Below, one piece after another: positions 23,957 to 32,959 of a stretch of DNA of 43,731 nt. The notes beneath the pieces were generated by a model. The model was not told where the DNA came from, made no database searches, and was given only the letters and a program-made list of their open reading frames with translations. Location: assembly GCA_030446555.1 (NCBI GenBank), contig JAUJNA010000006.1, positions 63,901 through 107,631 on the forward strand. The letters are read 5' to 3'. Source of the DNA: Chloroflexota bacterium. Its GTDB lineage: Bacteria; Chloroflexota; Limnocylindria; Limnocylindrales; CSP1-4. Made by a program: the position numbers and the translations under genes. Within the stretch, counting starts at the first letter, position 1; the number at the start of each line of letters is the position of its first letter.

Positions 23957-24826
23957 TCACCAGTCGGGCCCAGCGACGTATCCCAGCTCCACGAGCCGCG
24001 GCGTCGCGTGACGGCGCAGGATGGCGATCTCCTCGCCGGTCAGGTCGCGCCGCCACCGACCGACCGAGGACGTCTCGATGGCGCCCTTGGCATCCCACTC
24101 CTCCCCGTGGCGCACGGCTGCGCTCGGATCCTCCCAGGCCGACACCGAGGTCGGGTCGAACGGCTCGCCGAGCCACGCGAAGAGATCCGCCAGCACCTCC
24201 CTTGGGCGCGCGACCAACTCCTCGTAGCGGATCTCGCGGTAGCGGGGGTCGCCCCGGTGACGCAGGCCCTTGCCGGTCGAGGTGACCCACCGACCTACCG
24301 TCCTGCGGAGCGACTCCTGGCGGAGGACGTCCACCCTCTGGCCGTCGCGCCAGATGCGGTCGGGATGGCGGCGCATCGAGCAGACGACGTCACGCCCGTC
24401 GCGGATGGCATGGAGGAAGCGCGCCTCGGGGAAGTGCTCCCAGATCCAGTCCACGTGCCAGACGTTCAGCGGCGTCTTCTCCGCCCAGCGCGCCTTGCCG
24501 ACCCGGGCCCGATATGACCGCGCGAAGGCCTCGATGAAGGCCGCCTGTGAAGGACTCTCCCGCACCATGGCGCGCAGGGCGTCCGCCTCGATCGCGTACC
24601 CCCGCGCGAGCGTCTCGACCGGCGGCGCGCCGGGCAGGAGGATCGACGACTCGGGACCGCAGCAGAGTCCGGGATGGGCGTCGATGATCGTCCGCAGGAG
24701 GGTCGTGCCGCTGCGAGGGGACCCCCCGATGACGACGATCGGGTCAGCCGAGACGTGGTGCCGCGTCCGCCAGGCGTGAGCTCGCAGGCGCCCCAGGCGG
24801 TTGGCGATCCTGCGCGACAGCGTCAC
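23957..24826 (-). CDS. sulfotransferase family protein
   Basis: This 289-residue protein is a PAPS-dependent sulfotransferase, or a close relative. It has the 5'-phosphosulfate loop GGSPRSGTTLLRTIIDAHP at about 34-52 and the 3'-phosphate-binding strand-helix FLHAIRDGRDVVCSM near 136. The late segment SSVGRWRRDLTGEE resembles the RKG-type region. The acceptor is unknown and could be a glycan, lipid or peptide. There is no signal peptide or membrane segment. The GTG at 24826 lies 16 nt after dtd, so it may be co-transcribed with rpe-dtd, although it shares no pathway with them. Confidence 0.85.
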   Translation of the reverse strand: MTLSRRIANRLGRLRAHAWRTRHHVSADPIVVIGGSPRSGTTLLRTIIDAHPGLCCGPESSILLPGAPPVETLARGYAIEADALRAMVRESPSQAAFIEAFARSYRARVGKARWAEKTPLNVWHVDWIWEHFPEARFLHAIRDGRDVVCSMRRHPDRIWRDGQRVDVLRQESLRRTVGRWVTSTGKGLRHRGDPRYREIRYEELVARPREVLADLFAWLGEPFDPTSVSAWEDPSAAVRHGEEWDAKGAIETSSVGRWRRDLTGEEIAILRRHATPRLVELGYVAGPDW

Positions 24827-24842
24827 GCGCCCGACCCCGGCA

Positions 24843-25292
24843 TCACCGCCGCTCAGCGCTGTCGAGCCAGATGGTCATCGGCCCGTCGTTGACGAGCTCG
24901 ACCTCCATCTCGGCACCGAAGACGCCGCGGCCGACGACCACGCCGCGGCTCTCCAGCTGGTCCGCGAACCGCTCGTAGAGCGACCTGGCCTGCTCTGGCG
25001 GCGCGGCGCCGATGAACGAGGGACGCCGGCCGCGCCGCACGTCGCCGAAGAGCGTGAACTGGCTGATGGCCAGCACCTCGCCACCCACGTCGAGGAGGGA
25101 GCGATCGGTGAGGCCCGCGTCGTTCCGGAAGATGCGCAGCTCGATCGACCGGTCGGCCATCCGGCGGGCCAGGTCGTCGGTGTCATCCGGCGCGACGCCC
25201 ACCAGGGCCACGAGGCCAGGCCCGATGCGGCCGACGCTGAGCCCATCGACGCTCACCTCGGCACGGCTGACGCGCTGGAGCAGGAGGCGCAT
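24843..25292 (-). CDS. dtd: D-aminoacyl-tRNA deacylase
   Basis: Dtd hydrolyses D-aminoacyl-tRNA and glycyl-tRNA(Ala). The 149-residue protein starts MRLLLQRVSRAEVSVDG and has the SQFTL motif (AISQFTLFGDVRRGRRP) and the Gly-cisPro motif in NDGPMTIWLDS. Both catalytic segments are intact. The ATG at 25292 is 9 nt after rpe. Confidence 0.96.
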   Translation of the reverse strand: MRLLLQRVSRAEVSVDGLSVGRIGPGLVALVGVAPDDTDDLARRMADRSIELRIFRNDAGLTDRSLLDVGGEVLAISQFTLFGDVRRGRRPSFIGAAPPEQARSLYERFADQLESRGVVVGRGVFGAEMEVELVNDGPMTIWLDSAERR

Positions 25293-25301
25293 CCGGCTAG
25301 G

Positions 25302-26063
25302 TCAGCCGGTCCGCGAGCTCATCGGTCCTGCCGGGTGGAGGTCCTGGAGCGAGCCGTTCGCGGCGGGCATGCCCTCCTGGCGGGCGCGCCACGCCAGTTC
25401 CCGCACCAGTCGCACCTCGTCGGCAGCGTCCTGCCCCCGTTGGAACAGGGCGGAGCCTACGACGCACACGTCGGCTCCCCAGTGGCCGGCGACCGCGGCC
25501 GTATCGCGGTTGACGCCACCATCCACGTGGACCTGCCCCTGCCCGCCGGCTTCGCCCAGCCAGCTTGATGCGACCGTCATCTTGGGCGCCGCTTCGGCGA
25601 TGAAGCGCTGGCCACCGAAGCCGGGCTCCACCGTCATGACCATGATCAGGTCGAGGAGCGTCAGGAAGGGACGGACCCGCTCGATGGGGGTCTGTGGGCT
25701 GACCGCCAGTCCCGCGCCGCGCCCACCCATCCGGATGGACCGCAGCGTCTCTGCCGTCAGCTCGTCGGAGCCTTCGACCTCCACGTGGAAGCTGATCGTG
25801 TCGGGCTCCGCCTCGAGGAAGCGGGCGATATACCGCCGCGGGTGGGCGATCATGAGGTGGACGTCCAGGGGAAGCGTGGTCAGGCGGCGGAAGGCCGCCA
25901 CCAGGTCAGGGCCGAACGTGATGTTGGGCACGAAGTGGCCGTCCATGACGTCCAGGTGCAGCCGGTCCACCCCGGCTCGCTCCAGCTTGCGGACGACCCG
26001 GTCGAGGTGCCCGAAGTCCGCGGTCAGGATGCTCGCGGCGATGAGCGGCCGCCACCCTGTCAT
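25302..26063 (-). CDS. rpe: ribulose-phosphate 3-epimerase
   Basis: Rpe interconverts ribulose 5-phosphate and xylulose 5-phosphate in the pentose phosphate pathway. The 253-residue TIM barrel has AASILTADFGHL, HLDVMDGHFVPNITFGP, DVHLMI, MTVEPGFGGQRF and the phosphate site VDGGVNRDTA with GADVCVVGSALF. The C-terminus is about 25 residues longer than usual. The ATG at 26063 overlaps the rlmN stop (ATGA). Confidence 0.96.
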   Translation of the reverse strand: MTGWRPLIAASILTADFGHLDRVVRKLERAGVDRLHLDVMDGHFVPNITFGPDLVAAFRRLTTLPLDVHLMIAHPRRYIARFLEAEPDTISFHVEVEGSDELTAETLRSIRMGGRGAGLAVSPQTPIERVRPFLTLLDLIMVMTVEPGFGGQRFIAEAAPKMTVASSWLGEAGGQGQVHVDGGVNRDTAAVAGHWGADVCVVGSALFQRGQDAADEVRLVRELAWRARQEGMPAANGSLQDLHPAGPMSSRTG

Positions 26064-27121
26064 GAGCCGCCCTGCGCCATACCCCGGCCCAAGGCGGCGG
26101 ACGTGCGCTCCACGATGAGCTCCCTGCGGCGGGCGACCGCCGCTGGTGCGGGCTGCTCGGCCCGTTCCGCGGCGAGCTGTCCGCAGGCCGCGCCGATCTC
26201 GATGCCCCGATTGCGCCGCACCGTGGTCGGCAGCCCGGCCGCCCGGAGGATCGCCGCGAAGGCCTCGATGCGATCCGACGGGCTGGGCAGCCAGGGCGTG
26301 TGCGCGACCGGGTTCATGGGGATCAGGTTGACGTGCGCGAGCTGCCCGCCCAGGAGCCGCGCGGTCTCGGCGGCGTCGTCGGCCGTGTCGTTGATGCCCG
26401 AGATCATCACGTACTCGTAGGTGACGCGCCGTCCGGTCGCACGGCCGTACGCCGCTGCTGCCGCGACCACGGCATGGGCCGGCCAGCGGTGGTTGAGGGG
26501 CACGAGCAGGTCGCGCAGCGCCGGACGAGCAGCGTGGAGCGAGACGGCGAGGGTGTATCGCGTCCCCTGCTCGGTGAGCCGCTCGATGCCCGGGACGACG
26601 CCGCTCGTGCTGATGGTGATGTGACGCGCACCCAGGCCGAAGCGCCGTGGGTCGCTCAGGGCGGCTGCGGCAGCGAGCACCCGCTCCGTGTTGAGCAGCG
26701 GCTCGCCCATGCCCATGAACACGATGTTGGTCACGCGCTCGCCGGTCGGGCGAAGGAAGGATGCCCAGGAGCGGACCTGGTCGACGATCTCGGCGGTGGT
26801 CAGGTCCCGCCAGAAGCCGAGCTCACCGGTCGCGCAGAAGGGACACCCGACGGCGCAGCCCGCCTGGCTGGAGATGCAGACGGTGGCCCGTGCACAAACC
26901 GATCCACGAGCGGGGTATCGCATCAGCACCGACTCGATGCTGCGTCCGTCGTCCAACAGATGCAGCGCCTTGTGGGTCAGTCCCTCGTCGGCGGGGCGGA
27001 CCGTGGTCTCGACCAGGGTGTCCAGCCGGAACGAGCGCTCCAGCTCGCTCCGGAGGCTGGCCGGCAGGGTGCGCAGGGCCGCGAAGCTCTCGGGCGTCCG
27101 CCGCCACAGCTGGTCCGCCAC
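26060..27121 (-). CDS. rlmN: dual-specificity RNA methyltransferase RlmN, 5' end disrupted
   Basis: RlmN is a radical SAM enzyme that makes 2-methyladenosine in 23S rRNA and tRNA. It shows CAVGCPFCATGELG with the CxxxCxxC cluster ligands, FMGMGEPLLN, ITISTSGVVPGI, SLHA and the GINDTADDA loop. The first in-frame start codon is a GTG at 27121, but the in-frame codons before it read ELAAWFADRGHPSYRARQ, clearly the RlmN N-terminal domain. Two one-base deletions (in the C5 run at 27180-27176 and near 27292) would join this to an ATG at 27305 and give about 415 residues. That ATG lies 10 nt after a -10-like TAGGAT. The gene is complete in substance but its 5' end is unreliable. Confidence 0.92.
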   Translation of the reverse strand: MADQLWRRTPESFAALRTLPASLRSELERSFRLDTLVETTVRPADEGLTHKALHLLDDGRSIESVLMRYPARGSVCARATVCISSQAGCAVGCPFCATGELGFWRDLTTAEIVDQVRSWASFLRPTGERVTNIVFMGMGEPLLNTERVLAAAAALSDPRRFGLGARHITISTSGVVPGIERLTEQGTRYTLAVSLHAARPALRDLLVPLNHRWPAHAVVAAAAAYGRATGRRVTYEYVMISGINDTADDAAETARLLGGQLAHVNLIPMNPVAHTPWLPSPSDRIEAFAAILRAAGLPTTVRRNRGIEIGAACGQLAAERAEQPAPAAVARRRELIVERTSAALGRGMAQGGS

Positions 27122-27315
27122 CTGGCGGGCCCGGTACGACGGGTGGCCGCGGTCGGCGAACCAGGCGGCGAGTTCGGGGGCTCGACACCGGAGATGCCCG
27201 GCCGCGGATCGGCCCGACCAGTGGCAGGGGCGACGGCCGGCGGCGGGTCCAGCGGGAGCGCGGGTGACGGCCGTCCGGTCGCCGCGTCCGATCGAGGAGG
27301 GCCATGCGAGTCGCC

Positions 27316-27321
27316 ATCCTA
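27316..27321 (-). promoter_or_regulatory. possible -10 box for rlmN
   Basis: TAGGAT on the minus strand lies 10 nt before the ATG at 27305, in the short gap after the fmt stop at 27326. It fits the near-leaderless pattern seen at other genes here, but the rlmN start itself depends on the frameshift interpretation. Confidence 0.3.
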
Positions 27322-27325
27322 CCCG

Positions 27326-28284
27326 TCAGGAGCGGACCCGGCTCCCGGGCAGCTGCGGACGGCCACGGACCAGATCGGGCCCGCGCATGGGACGCCCGCC
27401 CGCCGGTCTCACCTCGTCGAGGATCGATCGACCCTGGCCGGTCACCAGGACGAGCTCTCCCTCTCCGTCGACCGTGAGTGTCCCGGCCACCACGGGCTCC
27501 GACGCGCTGCTCGGCTGACGGTCGACGCTGGCCCGCTCCACGACGATGCGTCCGGTCAGCGTCCCGATCCAGCTGCCTGGCCACGGACGGTAGGCGCGGA
27601 CCTGTCGCTCGAGCTCCACCGCGGGACGTGCCGGGTCCAGGCGGCCGTGCTCCTTGCGCAGCGGTCGCGTCATCGTGGCGCCTTCGGACGGCTGCGGCCG
27701 TGGAGCGATCGCCTCGTCCAGCCAGTGCCCCAGCGTGCGCGAGACGAGGTCGGCACCCAGCTCGCCAGCAGCGATGCCAGCCCCGGCGTCTCGGCGTCCG
27801 GGGGGACGAGCACCTTCTCCTGGCCCACGATGGGTCCCGTATCGAGACCTTCATCCATGCGGATGAGCGTGACGCCGGTCCAGGCGTCCCCGGCCAGGAT
27901 CGTGGCGGGGATGGGCGATGCGCCGCGGTGCCGCGGCAGCAGCGACGGGTGCACGTTCAGCGCCCCGTGGCGAGGCACGGCGAGCATGGACCCCGGCACC
28001 AGCCGGCCGTAGTCGGCCAGGACGATGAGCTCCGGATCCAGCTCCGCAGAACCGGGCCAGGACGTCCGGCGCGCGCAGGCGTTCGGGCGTGAGCACCACG
28101 GGCGCGAGCCCGGCTGCACGGGTGGCGATCGGCGTGGGCGTGAGTGCCTGGCTGCGGCCCGCCGGGCGCGGCGGCGCCGTGACGACACAGGTCAGCTGGA
28201 CCCGCGGATGGGACGCCAGGACCTCGAGTGTCGGCACGCCGAGGCGCCGCTGCCCATGAAGACCGTGCGCGCCCGAGCGGTCAC
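27326..28284 (-). pseudogene. fmt: methionyl-tRNA formyltransferase, broken by three frameshifts
   Basis: Fmt formylates Met-tRNA(fMet). Four pieces in shifting frames make one normal protein: a start TARARTVFMGSGA, then GVPTLEVLASHPRVQLT to APDVLARF, then AELDPELIVLADYGRLVPG with the catalytic NVHPSLLPRHRGASPI, then GELGADLVSRTLG to the C-terminal domain VRAYRPWPGSW. The shifts are a missing base near 28242, an extra base near 28048 and a missing base near 27764. The repaired gene is exactly 320 codons. The GTG at 28284 overlaps the def stop (GTGA). Motifs within each piece are intact, so the damage is recent or an artefact. Confidence 0.88.
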
Positions 28285-28828
28285 ACGACGGGCGCCAGCT
28301 CCCCCGCGCCCTCGCCCACGCGTGCCGGCTCGTCGTCCGGCTCGCTCAGCTCCCGCAGCCGACTGGCCGGGATGAGCTCCGTCTCCTTCGGCAATCGGTC
28401 CACGTACAGCTCACCCTGGAGATGATGGGCGTACTCGTGCTGGATGGCTCGCGCCAGCAGTCCGCTGCCGGTCACGCGGACGCGGCCGACCCCGCCGGTT
28501 GCGCGCCTCCACGACGACCTTCTCGGCACGGATCCGATCGGCGAAGTAGCCGGGGATCGAGAGGCACCCCTCCAGGTCGAGCTGTTCGCCGCTCGACTGG
28601 ACGAGGCGCGGGTTGATCGGCTCATGGACCTGCCCCTCGACCTCGACGACACAGACCTGGAGCGCCAGCCCCCACCTGCTGCGCCGCGAGGCCGACGCCC
28701 GGGGCATCACGCATGGTGTCGATCATGTCGTCGAGCAGGCGGTGCAGCTCCTTGTCGAAGCGCTTCACGCGTTCGCCGGGCAGGCGCAGTCGCGGGTCGC
28801 CGAGCGTGACGATGGGCCGGATGCTCAT
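28281..28828 (-). pseudogene. def: peptide deformylase, broken by two frameshifts
   Basis: Def removes the formyl group from nascent proteins. The three pieces are MSIRPIVTLGDPRLRLP to GVGLAAQQVG (motif 1), then LALQVCVVEVEG to EGCLSIPGYF (motif 2, with the Cys metal ligand) and VVVEARNR, then VRVTGSGLLARAIQHEYAHHL with HExxH. The shifts are an extra G in the G5 run at 28673-28669 and an extra C at 28485-28484. Removing both gives exactly 182 codons. All metal ligands survive. The ATG at 28828 follows a -10-like CATACT by 8 nt. The first piece is in frame with priA because priA has no stop before it. Confidence 0.88.
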
Positions 28829-28836
28829 GACCCGCG

Positions 28837-28842
28837 AGTATG
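28837..28842 (-). promoter_or_regulatory. -10 box for leaderless def
   Basis: CATACT on the minus strand ends 8 nt before the def ATG at 28828. It is one mismatch from the TATACT used at ilvE, rplS and rpsF in this window. A def-fmt transcript would start close to the def start codon. Confidence 0.4.
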
Positions 28843-28861
28843 CCAGCGCCGGGATGGCGCT

Positions 28862-31381
28862 GAGCACGGTCTCGGGATCGACGTCCACGCTCCAGGGGGC
28901 TCCAGGGTCCCCCTCGAGCACGGCACGCGGGTCAGTGCCGCGCAGGATGAGGTGGAAGCGCCAGCGGCCGGCTCGCCGGGCGATGTACGCAGGTACGGGG
29001 CCCAGGACGATGGCCGGCGGCACGCCGTCGACGGCTGCCCCGTCGGCCCGGTCGCGCAGGCGTGCCGCGAACTCGCTCGCCTGCGCCTGCGCAGCGGCCC
29101 GATCCTCGAGCGCGACGGTGAGCTTGATGACCCGGCCGAAGGGCGGAGCGCCGAAGGCGCGCCGAGCGGCCAGCTCCGAGCCGATGAAGTCACTCGCATC
29201 GGAGCGAGCGACGGCCCGGATGGCCGGGTGGTCGGGCTGGTAGCTCTGGATGATCGCTCGTCCCGCCCGTTCGCCGCGCCCGGCGCGTCCCACGGCCTGC
29301 GCGAGCAGCTGGTACGTGCGCTCCGCTGCGCGTTCGTCGGGCAGGTTGAGGGCGATGTCGGCCGAGACCACGCCGACGAGGGTCACTTCCGGCACGTCGA
29401 GGCCCTTGGTCACGAGGCTCGTGCCCACGAGGACGTCCAGGCGGCCATCGGTGAAGTCGTCGACCACCCGCACGGCGGCGGCGCGCCGCTCGGTCACGTC
29501 ACGGTCCAGCCGACCGACGCGCAGGTCCGGGAGGCGGATGCGCACCTCGCGTTCCACCCGCTCCGTCCCGCCACCCAGGTAGCGGATGCGCGGCGAAGCG
29601 CAGGCCGGGCACCTGCGCGCGACCGGCGCTGCGGCGCCGCAGTGATGACAGCGCAGCGCCATGACCGCCGCGTGGAAGACGAGCGGGCGCTGGCATTCCG
29701 GACAGACCTGGACGTAGCCGCAGTCCCGACAGAGGACGACGGAGGCGCTGCCGCGTCGGTTCAGGACCAGGATGGCGCGCTCGCCCGCCCCCCGGTCGAG
29801 CGCCCGCAAGGCATCGACGAGGGCGCCGGCGAGCAGGCCCCGATTGCCCCCGGCCAGCTCCTGGCGAAGGTCGATCACCTCCACTCGCGCGCCGGCACCC
29901 GCCGCCCGGTCCGTGAGGCGATGGTGCTCGAGCTGCCCGAGCTGCACCCGACCCAGGCTCACCATGTCGGGCGTGGCGCTGCCGAGCAGGACCGGCGCGC
30001 CGCAGAGCCGGCCGAGCTCGAGCGCGACGTCGCGCGCCTGATACCGAGGCGTGCGATCGGACTTGTATGCCGGGTCTTGCTCCTCGTCGACGATGATGAC
30101 CCCCGGATCGCCGACCGGCGCGAGGACGGCGATGCGCGTGCCCACGATGACCCTGGCCTCTCCCGAGCGCGCCCGCCGCCACTCGTCGGCGCGCTCGCCC
30201 TCGGAGAGAGCCGAGTGCAGCAGGGCCGGCTCGACGCCCAGGCCGTGGCGCAGCCTGTCGAGCAGCGGCACCGCGAGGGCGATCTCCGGCACCAGGAGCA
30301 GTGCCGATCGACCCGCCGCCAGTGCGGCAGCCACGATCGCCTCATAGACGGCCGTCTTGCCGCTCGCCGTAGCACCCTCCAGCAGGAGTCCCGTGTGCTC
30401 GCGTCCCTCGATGAGCCGCGTCACGCGAGCGACCACCGCGCGCTGATCGGGGCTCAACCGCGCCCCAGAGGGCAGCGAGCTTCGTGTGTCGACCCCTCGG
30501 GCGGCCGGGCCCAGGCTTTCCGGGGGCCGCCGTGGACGGACCCGTGTCTCGAGCGAGATCAGCCCCCGCCGAGCCAGCCCGCTCACTGCCCCGGCGCCGT
30601 GGCCGGCCGCAAGCTCCGCTGCGGGAACGGCCTCCGTCGGGTCCCGACCCAGGACGTCCAGCAGGCCGAGCTGTCGCCGGCCGAGAGGCCGGCCGGGCAG
30701 CTTGCCGCCCTGCGCCAGCGCGCTGACCGCGGCTCGTCCGGCATCGGTCAGGCGGGCCAGCCGCTCGGATCGTGGCTGGGCCCCGGGCGGCCGCAGGCGC
30801 CACTCGAGCACGACAGCGCCGCTCGCCTCGGCGGACCTCAGACGGCGCATCAACGCGGCGCGGCTCGTGGTGCGGGGCAGCTCATCGACGGGGACGCCCG
30901 AGCCGCCGGCAGCGTGGACGGGATCCAGCCAACCCCCCTCGCCGCGATCCTCGCCCTTGACCCTCCGAGCGACCCCATCCGGGCCGGGCGGCGGGGGCCG
31001 CACCACGAGCTCGATCCGCTCGAGGAGCCCGGGGGGCAGCATCTGTCGGACGACCATGGCTGCTGGCGCCAGGTAGTGCTCGGCCACACGCTGCGCGAGT
31101 CGCGCCTGGAGCTCGGGGAGGATGGGACCGTCGGCACGGATGCGAGCGAGCACCGGCTTCGTCTCGCGGGCGGGCGGCTCGGTCCGAAGGGCGAGCACCA
31201 CGCCGACCACCCGTCGCCGCCCGTACTCCACGAGCACCCCCTCGCCCGGCCGTACGGGGTCGCTGCCCTTCCCCGCGTCACCCTCCGGCACGTGGTAGGT
31301 GAAGGTGCGCCCGCCTGGCGCGCCGACGGCGTCGACCGCCACCTCCAGGAATCGGGCATCCGTCCCCGGGACGACCGGCAC
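28862..31381 (-). CDS. priA: primosomal protein N' (PriA helicase), stop codon missing
   Basis: PriA restarts collapsed replication forks. The 840-residue protein has an N-terminal 3'-DNA-binding domain, Walker A EGATASGKTAVYEAI, the DEEQ box in IIVDEEQDPAYKSD and paired zinc motifs (CRDCGYVQVCPEC, CHHCGAAAPVARRCPAC). It also has motif VI AQAVGRAGRGERAGRAI and ends in the usual WSVDVDPETVL. The GTG at 31381 is preferred, 13 nt after gmk, although ATGs at 31429 and 31441 are in frame. No stop follows the conserved end: the frame runs into def and terminates at 28622. Inserting a T after CTC at 28862 would create TAG, so one base is probably missing. Confidence 0.93.
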
Positions 31382-31394
31382 GGGGTCTACACCG

Positions 31395-32015
31395 TCAGAT
31401 CGCGACGCGGCGAAGAGGATGGGCTCCATGTTCGTGGGCAAGGATGCTGTCGATGCGGTCAGCGGTCCGGGCGACCTTGCCGGTCTCGTTGACGATCACG
31501 TGGTCGTAGTCGTCCTGGCGTGCCAGCTCGATGGCCGCGTCCCGCCGCCGACGCTCCAGCTCGTCCGCGGATTCGGTGCGTCGGGTGGCCAGGCGCTCGT
31601 ACAGCTCCTCCAGCGATGGCGGGACCACGAAGATGAGGAGGGCGTCCGGCACGCGCTGGCGGATGGCCCGGGCGCCCTGGACGTCGATCTTCAGGATGGC
31701 GTCCCGACCCTCGGCCAGCGCCTCGACGACCTGGTCGCGCGGCGTGCCGTACCACCGGCCGTGGACCTCCGAGGCCTCCAGCAGGGCGCCATGATCGCGG
31801 AGCGCGGCGAATCCATCGACGCTCAGGAAGTGATAGCTGACACCGTCGACCTCGTTGTCCCGCTGCTCACGCGTCGTGCAGGTCACCACGAAGTGCCTGG
31901 AGGGATCCGGGTGACGCTGCCGCAGGGCCTCGATGATGGTGTCCTTGCCCACCCCCGATGGCCCGGAGATGATCGCCAGCAGCGCGCCTGGTGCGCCGAG
32001 GCAGGGAGCGCTCAA
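31395..32015 (-). CDS. gmk: guanylate kinase
   Basis: Gmk phosphorylates GMP to GDP. The 206-residue protein has the P-loop ISGPSGVGKDTI near 16, the GMP-binding TCTTREQRDNEVDGVSYHF, EVHGRWYGTP and ILKIDVQGA. The ATG at 32015 overlaps the rluD stop by 4 nt. The gmk-priA-def-fmt order is common. No rpoZ gene follows it, unlike in many genomes. Confidence 0.96.
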   Translation of the reverse strand: MSAPCLGAPGALLAIISGPSGVGKDTIIEALRQRHPDPSRHFVVTCTTREQRDNEVDGVSYHFLSVDGFAALRDHGALLEASEVHGRWYGTPRDQVVEALAEGRDAILKIDVQGARAIRQRVPDALLIFVVPPSLEELYERLATRRTESADELERRRRDAAIELARQDDYDHVIVNETGKVARTADRIDSILAHEHGAHPLRRVAI

Positions 32016-32959
32016 CGGACGGCGACGCCGGACGAGGAGCTGCGCAGCCCGCCGAGGACCGCACCTAGCTCATCGGGCAGCGACGCCTCGGCTCGGATGA
32101 GCCGCTCTCCGTCACGGCTCACGAGCTCCAGCTGCCACGAATGCAGGAACAGCCGCGTCAGGCCGTGGGGACCACGTCGCGACGTGCCGGTGGCGTAGAG
32201 CGGGTCGCCGGCCACGGGATGCCCGATGGAGGCCAGATGGACCCGGATCTGGTGCGTGCGTCCGGTGATCAGGTCGAGCTCCAGCAGCGTCCAGTCACCG
32301 AGCCGCTCGCGGACGCGATACCCGGTGGTGGCCGCCCGCCCTTGGGCGACGACGGCCATCCGCGTCCGGTGGCGCGGGTCCCGTCCGATGGGCGCCTCGA
32401 TCCGGCCGACCTGGGCGGATACCTGACCAGCCACCAGCGCGAGGTATCGCTTCTTCACCCGGCGGGCTTTGAGCAGCGCCTGGAGATACGCCTGTGCCGC
32501 ATCGTGGCGGGCGACCATCAGCAGCCCGCTCGTGTCGCGATCGAGCCGGTGGACGATCCCCGGGCGCTGGCGACCGGCGACCGATCCCCAGCCCTCCGGT
32601 GCCTCACGGGCCAGGAGCGCGTTGACCAGCGTGCCGCTCCGGTGACCGGGCGCCGGATGCGTGACCAGCCCCGATGGCTTGTCCACGATCAGGAGGTCGG
32701 CGTCCTCGTACACCACCCGCAGCGGGATGTCCTCTGGAAGGTCGTGGACCGGCGCGGGCTCGGGCACCTCCAGGTCGAGCCGCGCTCCGGCTTCCACGAT
32801 GGCGCTCGCCCGAAGCGGCCGTCCGGAGCTGGTCAGGCGACCGTCGCCGATGAGGCGCTGCACGTAGGAGCGCGACAGCCCCGCCGCGTCGGCCACGAAC
32901 CGGTCCGCGCGCTCACCGGCAGACGAGGTGGGCACCTCGATGCTGAGCCGCTCGGGCAT
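32012..32959 (-). CDS. rluD: RluD-type 23S rRNA pseudouridine synthase
   Basis: This RluA-family enzyme has 315 residues, with an N-terminal S4 RNA-binding domain (ERADRFVADAAGLSRSYVQ to LIGDGRLT) and a catalytic domain with HRLDRDTSGLLMVAR, in which the Asp is the nucleophile. It also has LITGRTHQIRVHLASIGHPV and VDKPSGLVTHPAPGH. The S4 domain and size fit RluD, although the exact target uridines cannot be read from sequence. The ATG at 32959 shares one base with the lspA stop (TGATG). The lspA-rluD pair is classical. Confidence 0.93.
   Translation of the reverse strand: MPERLSIEVPTSSAGERADRFVADAAGLSRSYVQRLIGDGRLTSSGRPLRASAIVEAGARLDLEVPEPAPVHDLPEDIPLRVVYEDADLLIVDKPSGLVTHPAPGHRSGTLVNALLAREAPEGWGSVAGRQRPGIVHRLDRDTSGLLMVARHDAAQAYLQALLKARRVKKRYLALVAGQVSAQVGRIEAPIGRDPRHRTRMAVVAQGRAATTGYRVRERLGDWTLLELDLITGRTHQIRVHLASIGHPVAGDPLYATGTSRRGPHGLTRLFLHSWQLELVSRDGERLIRAEASLPDELGAVLGGLRSSSSGVAVR

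Noticed and set aside
28622-31441. PriA-Def in-frame fusion
   Set aside because: def is frameshifted 50 codons in, and the junction has no conserved linker. Loss of the priA stop explains it better.
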